A stretch of DNA of 64,000 nucleotides from Flaviaesturariibacter aridisoli (GTDB lineage: Bacteria; Bacteroidota; Bacteroidia; Chitinophagales; Chitinophagaceae). The position numbers were made by a program, and so were the translations under genes. This document shows positions 1 through 9,261 of the stretch, piece after piece. Every line of letters starts with the position of its first letter. Positions within the stretch are counted from its first letter, which is position 1. The notes beneath the pieces were generated by a model. The model saw only the letters and a program-made list of their open reading frames with translations, was not told the origin of the DNA and did not search any database. The stretch covers positions 1-64,000 of the forward strand of contig NZ_SKFH01000005.1 of NCBI RefSeq assembly GCF_004343705.1. Direction: 5' to 3'.

Positions 1-5
1 GAGAG

Positions 6-1330
6 TGTAAACTAAACTGTGTCAGGTTGAGACGATTTCTCATCTTTAAAACAGTTTATGAAAAAGGAAAAGAAGGATTTGTTGTCCGGCCTTGATCCGG
101 AAGTTCGCCAGCAGGCCCTGGATCAGTTTATGAGCGGGAAGGCGGTTTTTGGCAAGGAGGGCGCCCTGGGGCCTTTGCTGCAGCAGTTGCTGGAAGCTGC
201 CCTGGAAGGGGAACTCGCCGCGCATTTGAAGGAAGAACAGCCGTATTTAGAAGGGGAGGCGAACCGGCGCAACGGTTTTTCCCGTAAGCAGCTTCGAACC
301 GCCGCCGGCACTATCGAACTATCCACGCCCCGCGACCGCCTGGGTTCCTTTGAGCCGGACCTGGTCAAAAAGCGGCAAACCATTCTGGCCGATAACCTCG
401 AGGAAAAGATTCTGGGTTTGTACGGGCTGGGGATGTCGCTTCGGGATATCTCGCGGCATATCGAAGAGATGTACGGCACCGAGATCTCCCACACGGTCTT
501 ATCCGAGATCACCGACCGGGTGGTTCCTGCGGTGAAGGCCTGGCAGAGCCGGCCCCTGGACCCCGTCTATCCCATTATGTGGCTGGATGCCATGTACTAT
601 AAAGTGCGGGACGAGGAGTCCGGTAAGGTGGTGACGCGCTGCCTGTATAATATACTGGGCATCCTTCCCTCGGGCCACAAGGAGGTATTGGGCTGCTACG
701 TGAGCGGGTCGGAAGGAGCGCGCTTCTGGCTCTCGGTCCTTACAGACCTGAAGAGCCGCGGGGTAGAGGACGTGCTGATTGCCTGTATCGATAACCTGAG
801 CGGATTTGACGATGCCATCAGGACGGTGTATCCGTATTGCGACGTGCAGAGCTGCATCGTCCACCAGTTGCGCAACTCCGCCAAATATGTAGCTTCTAAA
901 GACCAGCGTGCTGTTCTAAAGGAGCTGAAGGCGGTGTATGGGGCCGTGAACCGAAGTGTTGGGGAGAGCGCCCTGGAAGCCTTTGCAGGCAAATGGACAA
1001 AGCAGTATCCGCTGGTGGTGAACTCGTGGCAGACCAACTGGGATAAGCTCTCCACCTTCTTCGATTACCCGGAGCACGTACGCCGGGTGATCTATACGAC
1101 CAACACCATCGAAGGCTATCACCGGCAATTGCGCAAGGTCACCAAAACAAAAGGAGCCTTCGTCAATGACATGGCGCTATTGAAGCTCATTTACCTGGCA
1201 CAGGAGCGCATCGCACGAAAATGGACCATGCCCCTGCCCAATTGGGCCCAAAGCGCACAACAACTCAAAATCATCTTCGGCGACCGAATGCCAATATCTT
1301 TATAACCCAACTGACACAGTTTAGCTGACA
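6..1330 (+). mobile_element. IS256-family insertion sequence, complete
   Basis: The element is bounded by 20-bp imperfect terminal inverted repeats at 6-25 and 1311-1330. They share the core CTAAACTGTGTCAG and differ at two of the six outer positions. One intact transposase gene fills the interior, so the element looks complete and possibly active. Only five bases precede the left end, and they do not match the bases after the right end, so a target-site duplication cannot be shown. The right end stops six bases before the first unit of a 21-bp repeat array, which suggests insertion at or inside that array. Confidence 0.85.
58..1305 (+). CDS. IS256 family transposase (Transposase_mut)
   Basis: This 415-residue DDE transposase mobilises the surrounding insertion sequence. 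The length is normal for the family. The catalytic residues are visible: D177 in WLDAMYYKV, D245 in IACIDNLSGF, and E352 in TNTIEGYHRQLRK. The family C-x2-H signature is C266/H269 in SCIVHQLRN. The N-terminal 100 residues are the usual helical DNA-binding part, with ALGPLLQQLLEAALEGE as the dimer/DNA-binding helix. The start at 58 lies 33 bases inside the left inverted repeat and the stop lies 5 bases before the right one, as in typical IS256 elements. There is no frameshift or internal stop. Family assignment is secure; activity is inferred. Confidence 0.95.
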   Translation: MKKEKKDLLSGLDPEVRQQALDQFMSGKAVFGKEGALGPLLQQLLEAALEGELAAHLKEEQPYLEGEANRRNGFSRKQLRTAAGTIELSTPRDRLGSFEPDLVKKRQTILADNLEEKILGLYGLGMSLRDISRHIEEMYGTEISHTVLSEITDRVVPAVKAWQSRPLDPVYPIMWLDAMYYKVRDEESGKVVTRCLYNILGILPSGHKEVLGCYVSGSEGARFWLSVLTDLKSRGVEDVLIACIDNLSGFDDAIRTVYPYCDVQSCIVHQLRNSAKYVASKDQRAVLKELKAVYGAVNRSVGESALEAFAGKWTKQYPLVVNSWQTNWDKLSTFFDYPEHVRRVIYTTNTIEGYHRQLRKVTKTKGAFVNDMALLKLIYLAQERIARKWTMPLPNWAQSAQQLKIIFGDRMPISL

Positions 1331-1336
1331 TTACCG

Positions 1337-1984
1337 TTTCCAGCTGAAGCGAAGTGTTTCCAACTGAAGGCGAAGTCTTTCCAATAGCCGGCAAAGTCTT
1401 TCCGGTCTGGTCAAAATGTTTCCAGCCATTGACGAAGTGTTTCCAATCAAAGTCAAAGTGTCTCCAACGGTCGGCGCGGTATTTCCAACCAAAAGCTAAC
1501 TGTTTCCAATGGGCGGAAAGTCTCTCCTGTCAATGACCAAGTGTTTCCAGCGGTTTACAAAGTCTTTCCCGGTTCCGTCAAAGTATATTCCGGTTCTTCC
1601 CAAATGTATTCCGACGCTGACGAAACATATTCCGATGCTGACAAAGTGTATTCCGACGCCGGCGAAGTGTATTCCGGTCGCGACAATGTGTATTCCGGTG
1701 CCGACGAAGTCTATTCCGGCCCTGCCGAATGAAATTCCGGCAGCCCTCACTGCCATTCCGGAGCCGACACACGCCTTTCCGGCAGGCGAAACTGCCATTC
1801 CGGCGCCGACACAACGGTTTCCGGAGTTGACACAGTCGTTTCCGGAGTTGATACAGTCGTTTCCGAAGCTGACCCAGTCGTTTCCGATGCTGACTCTGTC
1901 GTTTCCGGAGGCGACAGAGTCTATTCCGAGGCAAGCGAATCGTATTCCGATGCTGACAAAGTAAATTCTGGCGGTGTTATATGA
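1337..1984. repeat. Array A: about 31 degenerate 21-bp repeats
   Basis: Read by hand, this stretch divides into about 31 consecutive units. All are 21 bp except units 1, 4 and 9, which are 20 bp. Each unit opens with TTTCC or TATTCCG, often has GAC near the middle, and ends in AAGTG, AAGTC or a variant. The remaining half is variable. The first units read TTTCCAA; the middle ones (1586-1732) read TATTCCG; the last ones (1817-1921) read GTTTCCG with CAGTC ends, so neighbours resemble each other most. Because 21 is seven codons, long frames stay open on both strands and would encode heptapeptide repeats. The 20-bp units shift frame, so coding is unlikely. No function is known to me. Confidence 0.9.
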
Positions 1985-2061
1985 CATTTCGGCAAAAGGT
2001 GCCTCGACAATGCCCCGGTAGACGTCTGAATGCCATCCGGAAAATGATTTCGACCTGTACC

Positions 2062-2160
2062 GCCGCGTAGCGGCATCCTTTTTTTTGCCTCGGGCTTCAG
2101 CCCGAGGGGCTGGAGCCGGGTGCCCAACGGGCACAGATCCCGTTCGCAGGCGAACGGGAT
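2062..2160. repeat. Cluster of four palindromes after array A, first with a T-run
   Basis: Four hairpins follow one another. 2062-2074 is GCCGC-GTA-GCGGC and is followed by eight T (2079-2086), so it could act as a weak rightward intrinsic terminator for any transcript of array A. 2088-2107 has 9-bp arms (CCTCGGGCT). 2120-2134 is GTGCCC-AAC-GGGCAC. 2137-2160 has 10-bp arms (ATCCCGTTCG). They resemble in style the hairpins around the transposase at 42779-43237. The rest of the gap (2161-2395) holds a C-rich stretch of CCTAAACC-type short repeats at about 2288-2335 and no gene that I can support. Confidence 0.75.
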
Positions 2161-2395
2161 GACGGCGCCTGAAGGAAGGTGTTTGATGGGCCCCGCAAGG
2201 CCCCCGGCACCATTTCCGGCAACTGGGCGGCGGAGCCCCGACGACTTTCCCGCCCATTTACCGGCATCGGCACTGCTCCCCGGCCCCCAACCCCTAAACC
2301 TTCAAACCTCCTAAACCCCCTAAACCCCCCTTTTGCCGAATGCGCCCATCCCTTCCCGTGGTCCTTTCGTATTTTTAATATAGATACCTGTGCCG

Positions 2396-5300
2396 ATGAA
2401 CCGCCTGACCCGCTGCCTCCTTTCCTTTTTATTGCTCACCGCTGCCGTCCCCGCCGGGGCCCAGGGTCGCCCCCTGCTGCTCAAAACCGGCCCGCAGGCC
2501 GTGCCCGCCCTCAGCGCCGCGCTGGTGGATTCCTTCAACCGGACCCTGCCCCGCGTGGGTGGACGGGCGCAGCTGGTGCTTCAGTTTGACCGCATTCCCA
2601 CCGACGCGGAACGCAAATGGCTGCTCGGCGGCGGCGTGGAGCTCCTCCAATATGTGCCCGAAGGCGCCTATACGGCGCAGGTGCGCCTGCCGTTGAGCGA
2701 AAACCTGCTGGCACAGGGCGGCGTACGCGGCATCTGGGCGCTCCGCGCCGAGCAGAAGATGGACCCGCTGCTGGGAAGCGGGACGGTACCCGCCTGGGCC
2801 GTGAAAGTAACCGGCACCGTCAACGTGCTGGTACGCATCCCCGACGCAACGCCCGTGGCCGGCGCCCTCGCCGAGCTGCAAACGCGCGGCTTTTTCATAA
2901 CGAACCGCGACTGGCTTACCTGGCGTATCGTGGGCCTTCAGGTGGCGGTAGCCCGCCTCCGCGAGCTGGCGCTCCTTCCCATCGTAGACTACGTGCAGGC
3001 CGAGCAGCCGGTGCAGGGACTGAATTTCAACAACCGCTCCGGTGCCCGCGCCAACGTCCTCAACGCGCCGCTGGCGCAGGGCGGCCGCGCCCTCAACGGT
3101 GAGGGCCTCGTGCTCGGCATCGGCGACGACGCCGATGTGCAATCGCACCCCGACTTCACCGGCCGCCTCATCGACCGCTCGGTGCTTACCCAGACCAGCC
3201 ACGGCTACCACACTACCGGCACCCTTGCCGGCGCCGGCATCGTAAACGAGCTGTACCGCGGCATGGTGCCCAAGGCCACCATCGTGTCGTCGTTCTACTC
3301 GGGCATCCTCTCCAACGCCGCCACTTACCACCAGGACTACGGCATGGTGCTCACCAACAACTCTTACGGCAACATCGCCGAGTGTTCGTACATGGGCCTT
3401 TACGACATCTACGCGCAGGCCCTCGACCAGCAGGCCTTCGACCTGCCCGAGCTGACCCACGTGTTTGCCGCCGGCAACAGCGGCGCCTCCACCTGTGCGC
3501 CCTTTCCGCAGCGCTACCACACCGTGTACGGCGGCTACCAGAGCGCCAAGAACGTGGTTACCGTCGGCGCCACCAGCGACTCGGGCCTCGTGTCTTCCTT
3601 CAGCAGCCGCGGCCCCGTGCGCGACGGCCGCGTCAAGCCCGAAGTGGTGACGCAGGGTGCCGCCGTGATCTCCACCGTAGCCGGCAACACCTACGGCTCC
3701 AACCAGGGCACCAGCATGTCGGCGCCGGCCGTCACCGGCGGAATGGGGCTGCTCATTCAACGCTACCGCCAGCTGCACAGCGGCGCCAACCCGAAGGGCG
3801 CGCTGATCAAAGCCGTGCTCTGCAACGGCTCCACCGACAAAGGCACCGACGGCCCCGACTACAACTACGGTTACGGGTTCATGAACCTGCTGCGCAGCGT
3901 GGATATGCTCGAAAACAATCACTACCTCGCGGCCAACGTGGCGGCTTCGGCCACGGCCACCCATTCGATCGCCGTACCCGCCAACAGCGCGCAACTGAAG
4001 GTGCTGCTTTACTGGCACGACCCCGCGGCCTCGCTCATTGCCTCCAAAACACTTGTCAACGACCTCGACCTCGAAGTGGTCAACCTGTCCAACAACACGG
4101 TGCTCCCTTTTCGTCTTGATACGTCCATGGGCAGCCTCGGCAGCGCCGCCCTGACCGGTGCCGATCACCTCAACAACCTCGAACAAGTAGTGATCGACGC
4201 GCCGCCCGCCGGCAACTACACCGTTCGGGTGAAAGGCACCGCCATCACGCAGGGCGGCAGCCAGGACTACTACCTCGTTTGGGATGCGCTGCCCGTTTCG
4301 CTGCAGCTGACCAACCCCGTGGGCGGCGAAGGCTGGGCACCCGGCGACATCGTTAAACTGAACTGGGAGGCCTACGGAAACCCGTCGGCGACCTTTACGC
4401 TGGAATACAGCACCGACAACGGCGCCAGCTGGAACGGGATTGCCAGCGGCCTCGACGGCGCACGCCGCATCTATACCTGGACCGTGCCCCCGGTAGCTAC
4501 GGGTGCCGCTAAAGTGCGCATCACCCAATCGGGCACCGGCCTGAGCAGCAGCAGCAATGCCTTCGTGATCGCCACGCTGCCCGTGCTGACGATGGCCGCC
4601 ACGGCAAGCCAGTGCGAGGGCTACATCAACTGCAGCTGGACGCCGGTCAGCGGCGCCACCGATTACGAGCTGATGATGCTTCGCGGCGATGAAATGGTTT
4701 CGATGGGAACCACCGCGGCCAACAGCTATGTGATCAGCGGCCTCAGTGCCGACACAACCTACTGGGTGGCCGTGCGTCCGCGCATCGGCGGGCAGCCCGG
4801 GCGCCGCTCGGTGGCCCTGTCGCGCCAGCCCAACAACGGCTCCTGCAGCGGCAGCTTTTCCGACGGCGACCTGAAGCTGAATGCCGTCACCGGCCCGGTC
4901 AACGGGCGCCTCAATACGAGCAGTGCCCTCAGCGCCGTCAGCACGCTGTCGGTGCAGGTAAAGAACCTCGACGACGCGGCCATCACCGGCTTTGCGATGA
5001 AATACAGCGTCAATGGCGGTGCGTGGGTGAGCGAGGCCGTGGCCGCCAGCATCAACGCCGGCGCTACGTATAACTACAACTTCACCAACAAGATCAACCT
5101 CAGCGCCGCGGGCTCGTACAGCATCCGCGCAGTGGTGAAGAACAACGGCACCGATCCGGTGGCCGCCAACGACACGCTGACGGTGGTGATCAAGCAACTC
5201 GCCAACCCCGTGCTCACGCTGCCCTTTACCGACGACCTCGAAGGCATGGCCAACGTGAGCTATCGCTTCGACCAGGTGGGCATCGAGGGCGACGATCACT

Positions 5301-7735
5301 TCGACTTCCAGCGCAACTCGGGCTATGCGCGCCTGCGCACCTGGGTCAACAGCGGTTTCGCCCACTCGGGCACCCGCGCCGTAACGCTCGACATGGATCG
5401 CTTCAACGGCAGCAACAGCACGAACTACCTGGTCGGCACCTTCAACCTTTCCGCCTACGATACCGCTACCAGCGACCTGCGCCTCGGCTTCGCCTTTCGT
5501 AACCACGGCGAGGACCTGAATGCGGCCAACAAAGTGTGGGTACGCGGCAACGACGGCGCCACCTGGGTGGAAGTATACGACCTCGGCGCCAACGGCGGCG
5601 ACGCCGGCACCGAAACCGTGGTGAACGGTGTGGAGGTGGGACGCCTGCTGCGGGCCGCCGGCCAAAACTTCAGTTCGAGCTTCCAGGTACGCTGGGGCCA
5701 GTACGGCACCTACCCCGCGGTGGACCTCTACGGGGGCAGCGGCTATACTTTCGACGACATCCGCCTCTACGAAGCGGTGAACGACGTGCAGCTGCTCAGC
5801 ATCCTGGCGCCTGTGGCCAATGCCTGTGGCCTTACCAATGCGAGTACCATCAGCGCCCGCATCCGCAACAGCTCGTATGGAACGCTCAGCAACATCCCCC
5901 TGCGCTACCGCATCGACGGCGGCGCCTGGGTGAGTGAAACTTATCCCTCCCTCGCTGCCAACGCCAGCGCCGACTTCTCTTTCGCCACCGGCGCCGATCT
6001 TTCGGCACCCGGCGCCCATACCGTGCAGGTGCTGGCCGACATGGGTGGCGACAACGTGCACGAAAACGATACGCTGTCGCTGTCGCTGGTGAACGCGCCG
6101 GTGTACAGCACCTTTCCTTACCTCCAAAACTTCGAGAGCAGCAGCGGCAACTGGTACAGCGGCGGCAAGAATTCTTCGTGGGAATGGGGCACGCCGCAGT
6201 CGGCGAAGATCGCCCGTGCCGCCTCGGGTGTGAAGGCCTGGAAAACGCGCCTCGGCGGCAACTACAACGACCGCGAGGAATCCTGCCTCTACTCGCCCTG
6301 CTTCAACCTGTCCGGGCTCAGCAACCCGACCCTCAGCTTCAGCCTCGTGCTGGATCTCGAAGACTGCGGCAGCACCGTTTGCGATGCGGCCTGGGTCGAG
6401 TACTCGCTCGACGGCGCCACCTGGACCAAACTCGGTACCGCGCTGACCGGTACCAACTGGTACAACAAAACGTCGGCAAACGTATGGAGCCGCCAGAATT
6501 ACACCGTGTGGCGCGTGGCCTCCGCATCGCTGCCCGTGGGCGCTTCGGCCCTTCGCCTGCGCTTCGCCATGAGCTCGGACGAGTCGACGAGCCGTGAAGG
6601 CATCGCCATCGACGACGTACACATCTTCGACAACCTGGGCATCTACACCGGGCCCACACCCGGTACGCCGGCCACCCAACCCGTGTCGGGCAGCAATTGG
6701 ATTCACTTCACCGAAGGGGGAAAGCTCCTGGCCTCCATCAACCCGCAGGGGCAGGATCTCGGCAGCACCGCCGTGCAGGCCTACTTCGACACCAGCGTGT
6801 CGCACTACACCAGCAACCAGTATTACCTCGGGCGCAGCCTCAGCATCAAGCCCGCCACGCGGGTGCTGGCCGACTCGGTTACCGTGCGTCTTTATTTCAG
6901 CGAGCGCGAGTCGAACTTGCTGATCAGCGCCACGGGTTGCGCGGGCTGCGCCAAACCCAGCACCGCTTTCGACCTCGGTGTGTCGAAATACACCGACGCC
7001 GACCTTTCGCACGAAGACGGGAGCCTCGCCAACAACACGGGCGGCAGCTGGAAATTCTATGGATCGGCAGCGCGCACGATCGTGCCTTACGACGGTGGTT
7101 ATTATGCCGAATTCAAGGTGAAGGATTTTTCGGAGTTCTGGTTCAACTCGGGCGGCATCCAGGGCGCGCCGCTGCCCGTGCGCTTCCTCTCCTTTACCGC
7201 CCGCCGCAACGGTGCCGCCGTCCGCCTGGACTGGGACGTGGCGCTGGAAGAGAACGTAGCGCGCTACGAAGTGGAAGTGGCGGAAGGCGAAGATGCCCTG
7301 CGCCGTGGCCAGTACCGCCTGCTGGGCAGCGTGGACCCGCTGGGCACCGCCACCGGCAGCCGCCGCTACAGCTACCTCGACGACCGCCCGGGCAAGAGCG
7401 GCACCTGCTACTATCGCCTCCGCGTGCGCAATGCCGACGGCTCCTGGCAATTCTCGGCCATCCGCCCGGTGTTGTTCAGCGAGCAATACGAATGGAATGT
7501 ATACCCGAATCCGTCCGCCGGTGTCCTTCACCTGAACTTCCACGCCGCCGACGGCAGCACGCTGCGCCTCCGCCTCTACGACGGGCAGGGCCGCCTGCTC
7601 CGCGACTGGAGCCGCGTTGCTTCGGGCTTCGTGGAAAAGGAAACGATCGACCTCGATGGCTTCGCTGCGGGTGTATACCTGCTGCAGGCCGATGGACCGG
7701 AAGGCGTGCGTTCGTTCCGCCTTTACAAACGCTAG
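2396..7735 (+). CDS. Secreted S8 (subtilisin-like) serine peptidase with T9SS sorting domain
   Basis: The protein is about 1779 residues and predicted to be exported. A signal peptide (MNRLTRCLLSFLLLTAAV) is followed by a pro-region of about 210 residues, then a subtilisin domain at roughly 220-505. Triad candidates are D244/D245 in GIGDDADVQ, H269 in HGYHTTGTLAG and S440 in GTSMSAP. The oxyanion Asn lies in AAGNSG. A jelly-roll, P-domain-like segment follows, then fibronectin/CARDB-like modules and two MAM-like cleaved-adhesin-type modules. The last 80 residues are a type A T9SS sorting domain (YPNPSAGVLHLNF to FRLYKR), so the protein should cross the outer membrane by the system that PorX (17347) regulates. 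I chose the ATG at 2396; a GTG two codons upstream is possible. A minus-strand frame open across the whole gene is a composition shadow. Confidence 0.92.
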   Translation: MNRLTRCLLSFLLLTAAVPAGAQGRPLLLKTGPQAVPALSAALVDSFNRTLPRVGGRAQLVLQFDRIPTDAERKWLLGGGVELLQYVPEGAYTAQVRLPLSENLLAQGGVRGIWALRAEQKMDPLLGSGTVPAWAVKVTGTVNVLVRIPDATPVAGALAELQTRGFFITNRDWLTWRIVGLQVAVARLRELALLPIVDYVQAEQPVQGLNFNNRSGARANVLNAPLAQGGRALNGEGLVLGIGDDADVQSHPDFTGRLIDRSVLTQTSHGYHTTGTLAGAGIVNELYRGMVPKATIVSSFYSGILSNAATYHQDYGMVLTNNSYGNIAECSYMGLYDIYAQALDQQAFDLPELTHVFAAGNSGASTCAPFPQRYHTVYGGYQSAKNVVTVGATSDSGLVSSFSSRGPVRDGRVKPEVVTQGAAVISTVAGNTYGSNQGTSMSAPAVTGGMGLLIQRYRQLHSGANPKGALIKAVLCNGSTDKGTDGPDYNYGYGFMNLLRSVDMLENNHYLAANVAASATATHSIAVPANSAQLKVLLYWHDPAASLIASKTLVNDLDLEVVNLSNNTVLPFRLDTSMGSLGSAALTGADHLNNLEQVVIDAPPAGNYTVRVKGTAITQGGSQDYYLVWDALPVSLQLTNPVGGEGWAPGDIVKLNWEAYGNPSATFTLEYSTDNGASWNGIASGLDGARRIYTWTVPPVATGAAKVRITQSGTGLSSSSNAFVIATLPVLTMAATASQCEGYINCSWTPVSGATDYELMMLRGDEMVSMGTTAANSYVISGLSADTTYWVAVRPRIGGQPGRRSVALSRQPNNGSCSGSFSDGDLKLNAVTGPVNGRLNTSSALSAVSTLSVQVKNLDDAAITGFAMKYSVNGGAWVSEAVAASINAGATYNYNFTNKINLSAAGSYSIRAVVKNNGTDPVAANDTLTVVIKQLANPVLTLPFTDDLEGMANVSYRFDQVGIEGDDHFDFQRNSGYARLRTWVNSGFAHSGTRAVTLDMDRFNGSNSTNYLVGTFNLSAYDTATSDLRLGFAFRNHGEDLNAANKVWVRGNDGATWVEVYDLGANGGDAGTETVVNGVEVGRLLRAAGQNFSSSFQVRWGQYGTYPAVDLYGGSGYTFDDIRLYEAVNDVQLLSILAPVANACGLTNASTISARIRNSSYGTLSNIPLRYRIDGGAWVSETYPSLAANASADFSFATGADLSAPGAHTVQVLADMGGDNVHENDTLSLSLVNAPVYSTFPYLQNFESSSGNWYSGGKNSSWEWGTPQSAKIARAASGVKAWKTRLGGNYNDREESCLYSPCFNLSGLSNPTLSFSLVLDLEDCGSTVCDAAWVEYSLDGATWTKLGTALTGTNWYNKTSANVWSRQNYTVWRVASASLPVGASALRLRFAMSSDESTSREGIAIDDVHIFDNLGIYTGPTPGTPATQPVSGSNWIHFTEGGKLLASINPQGQDLGSTAVQAYFDTSVSHYTSNQYYLGRSLSIKPATRVLADSVTVRLYFSERESNLLISATGCAGCAKPSTAFDLGVSKYTDADLSHEDGSLANNTGGSWKFYGSAARTIVPYDGGYYAEFKVKDFSEFWFNSGGIQGAPLPVRFLSFTARRNGAAVRLDWDVALEENVARYEVEVAEGEDALRRGQYRLLGSVDPLGTATGSRRYSYLDDRPGKSGTCYYRLRVRNADGSWQFSAIRPVLFSEQYEWNVYPNPSAGVLHLNFHAADGSTLRLRLYDGQGRLLRDWSRVASGFVEKETIDLDGFAAGVYLLQADGPEGVRSFRLYKR

Positions 7736-7768
7736 GCTGCTATGCACGAGAAACGTATCAAAAACGAA

Positions 7769-7799
7769 AAAGGTGCTCCGTGTGGAGCACCTTTTGTAT
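7769..7799. terminator. Intrinsic terminator, bidirectional
   Basis: Arms of 11 bp (AAAGGTGCTCC) enclose the loop GTGT. A-rich sequence lies before the hairpin and TTTTG after it. It sits 33 bases past the protease stop codon and faces the small minus-strand gene at 7893, so it may serve both. Confidence 0.85.
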
Positions 7800-7892
7800 G
7801 CGATCAGGTCTTGAATGCGTCGTTGATGGCAGCGGCGTCAAGTGCCTCTTACCCATTTACTAATCAACCAATAGACCGATTAACCTGCTTTC

Positions 7893-8096
7893 TTACCAGC
7901 CTTGCTTGGCAACGCCGGCTTTGATGGCGGCGAGCGCCTTTTCTTCGTTGCAGAGGGTCGTGAGCTTATTGCCCTTACCGTCGTGTCCCTGCACCATATA
8001 GGCGCCTTTCGCGGTTTTCGTTACTACGGCGTCCTGGATGGGAACGTTCTTTTCTTTGGTTTTGACATTGTACGCGGTGAGATTTACGTCAGCCAT
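7893..8096 (-). CDS. Small conserved hypothetical protein, 67 aa
   Basis: The 67-residue protein begins MADVNLTAYNVKTKEK. It has no signal peptide or membrane segment, is rich in Lys and Ala, and is probably cytoplasmic. Its sequence pattern (strands followed by a helical GNKLTTLCNEEKALAAI stretch) reads like a genuine compact fold rather than a shadow. It stands alone between two convergent or tandem genes with its own spacer on each side. I recall similar short proteins in Chitinophagaceae genomes but cannot name a domain. Function is unknown. A single Cys lies near residue 49. Confidence 0.65.
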   Translation of the reverse strand: MADVNLTAYNVKTKEKNVPIQDAVVTKTAKGAYMVQGHDGKGNKLTTLCNEEKALAAIKAGVAKQGW

Positions 8097-8174
8097 ATGG
8101 TCGGGTTTTAATGTTTAGTAAGAATTAAATCTACGGCATTCCCGCAAAACAGGCGCCAAAATATTTTGTCCGGC

Positions 8175-9179
8175 TCAGCCGTGGTGGCTGGCCAGCGCTG
8201 CTTCGATGGCCGTCAGCTCTTCGGCACTGAAACCGGGGCGGTGGAGGCAGCGAACCGAATCGAGCACCTGCTCGGGGCGGCTGGCCCCGATGATGACCGA
8301 CGTCACGCGCGGGTCTTTGAGCACCCAGGCGAGGGCCATCTGCGCCAGCGACTGGCCGCGGGCCGCGGCAACGGCCTGCAGGGCGTGCACTTTGGCCAGC
8401 ATTGCCGGCCCGATGGCGCCGGGCTCGAGGGCGCCGTTGCCGCGGCCGGAGGCGGCCCGCGAGTCGGAGGGGATGCCCTGCAGGTACTTGTCCGTCAGCA
8501 GGCCCTGCGCCAGCGAGGAGAAGGTCACGCAGCCAATGCCTTCGCGGCCCAGTACGTCGAGGAGGCCGCCTTCCACCCAGCGGTCGAGCATCGAGTAGCG
8601 GGGCTGGTGCAGCAGCAGGGGCGTGCCCAGGCTGCGGAGCAGGGCGGCGGCGCGCTCCGTTTCTTCGGCGGAATAGGACGATAGGCCCACGTACAGCGCC
8701 TTGCCCTGCCGTACTATTTGATCCAGCGCGGTCATGGATTCCTCGAGCGGTGTGTCCGGGTCGGGGCGGTGGTGGTAAAAGATGTCTACGTAATCGAGGC
8801 CCATTCGCTTGAGGCTCTGGTCGAGGGAGGCCACGAGGTATTTTTTGGAGCCGAGGTCGCCGTAGGGGCCGGGCCACATGGGGTAGCCGGCCTTGGTGGA
8901 GATGATCAGCTCGTCGCGGTAGGGGAGCAGGTCCTGCTTCAGGATCTTCCCGAAGGTGACCTCCGCGCCGCCCGGCGGCGGGCCGTAATTATTGGCCAGG
9001 TCGAAATGGGTGATGCCCGAGTCGAAGGCGGTATGCACGATGCTGCGGCAGCGGTCGATGTCGTCGTGGACGCCGAAGTTGTGCCAGAGCCCGAGCGAGA
9101 GGGCCGGAAGCTTCAGTCCGCTGCGGCCGCAGCGGCGGTATTCCATGCTGGAGTAACGGCCGGGAGAAGGGGAATACAA
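8175..9179 (-). CDS. yghZ: Aldo/keto reductase, L-glyceraldehyde 3-phosphate reductase type
   Basis: This 334-residue (alpha/beta)8 NADPH-dependent reductase belongs to the YghZ/Gpr branch (AKR14). That branch reduces L-glyceraldehyde 3-phosphate and methylglyoxal-like aldehydes in the cytoplasm. Branch signatures are LSLGLWHNFG, LANNYGPPPG, STKAGYPMWPGPYG and LKRMGLDYVDIFYHHRPD. The catalytic tetrad is D60, Y65, K96 and H137. The C-terminal cofactor loop VTSVIIGASRPEQV is present. I kept the first Met because E. coli YghZ has a similar N-terminal extension before its MQYRYCG; here the same point is MEYRRCGRSGLKLP. A 9-10-bp tandem tract lies directly upstream. The exact substrate is inferred from the family. 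Confidence 0.9.
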   Translation of the reverse strand: MYSPSPGRYSSMEYRRCGRSGLKLPALSLGLWHNFGVHDDIDRCRSIVHTAFDSGITHFDLANNYGPPPGGAEVTFGKILKQDLLPYRDELIISTKAGYPMWPGPYGDLGSKKYLVASLDQSLKRMGLDYVDIFYHHRPDPDTPLEESMTALDQIVRQGKALYVGLSSYSAEETERAAALLRSLGTPLLLHQPRYSMLDRWVEGGLLDVLGREGIGCVTFSSLAQGLLTDKYLQGIPSDSRAASGRGNGALEPGAIGPAMLAKVHALQAVAAARGQSLAQMALAWVLKDPRVTSVIIGASRPEQVLDSVRCLHRPGFSAEELTAIEAALASHHG

Positions 9180-9180
9180 G

Positions 9181-9261
9181 GTTTTGAGGGTTTTGGAGGT
9201 TTTGAAAGGTTTTGAAAGTTAGTCTCTGAAATCAGACATCAGGCATCCAACATCAGAAATC
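9181..9261. repeat. Short tandem tracts: 9-10-bp GGTTTTGAA type, then 7-bp ATCAGAC type
   Basis: 9181-9220 carries four to five degenerate copies of GGTTTTGAA/GGTTTTGAG. 9231-9261 then carries ATCAGAC, ATCAGGC, ATCCAAC, ATCAGAA and ATC in register with a 7-bp period. The second tract runs into the stop codon of the gene at 9261. A matching GGTTTTGAA tract lies at the other end of that gene (10493-10533) in the same orientation. Confidence 0.8.

Noticed and set aside
1337-1984. CRISPR array
   Set aside because: There is no constant repeat separated by unique spacers: the units are contiguous, only partly conserved and 21 bp in full. No cas gene is nearby. The same holds for arrays B and C.
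1496-2257. Open frames of 150-250 codons on both strands across array A, giving heptapeptide repeats
   Set aside because: The 21-bp period keeps several frames open by itself. Three 20-bp units shift frame within the array, no start signal is present, and the flanks translate into low-complexity sequence.
2429-7747. 1772-codon open frame on the minus strand opposite the S8 peptidase gene
   Set aside because: GC-rich codon use on the plus strand leaves the opposite frame open. The translation is His/Val/Gly-rich without domains, and the plus-strand protein has clear catalytic motifs and a signal peptide.
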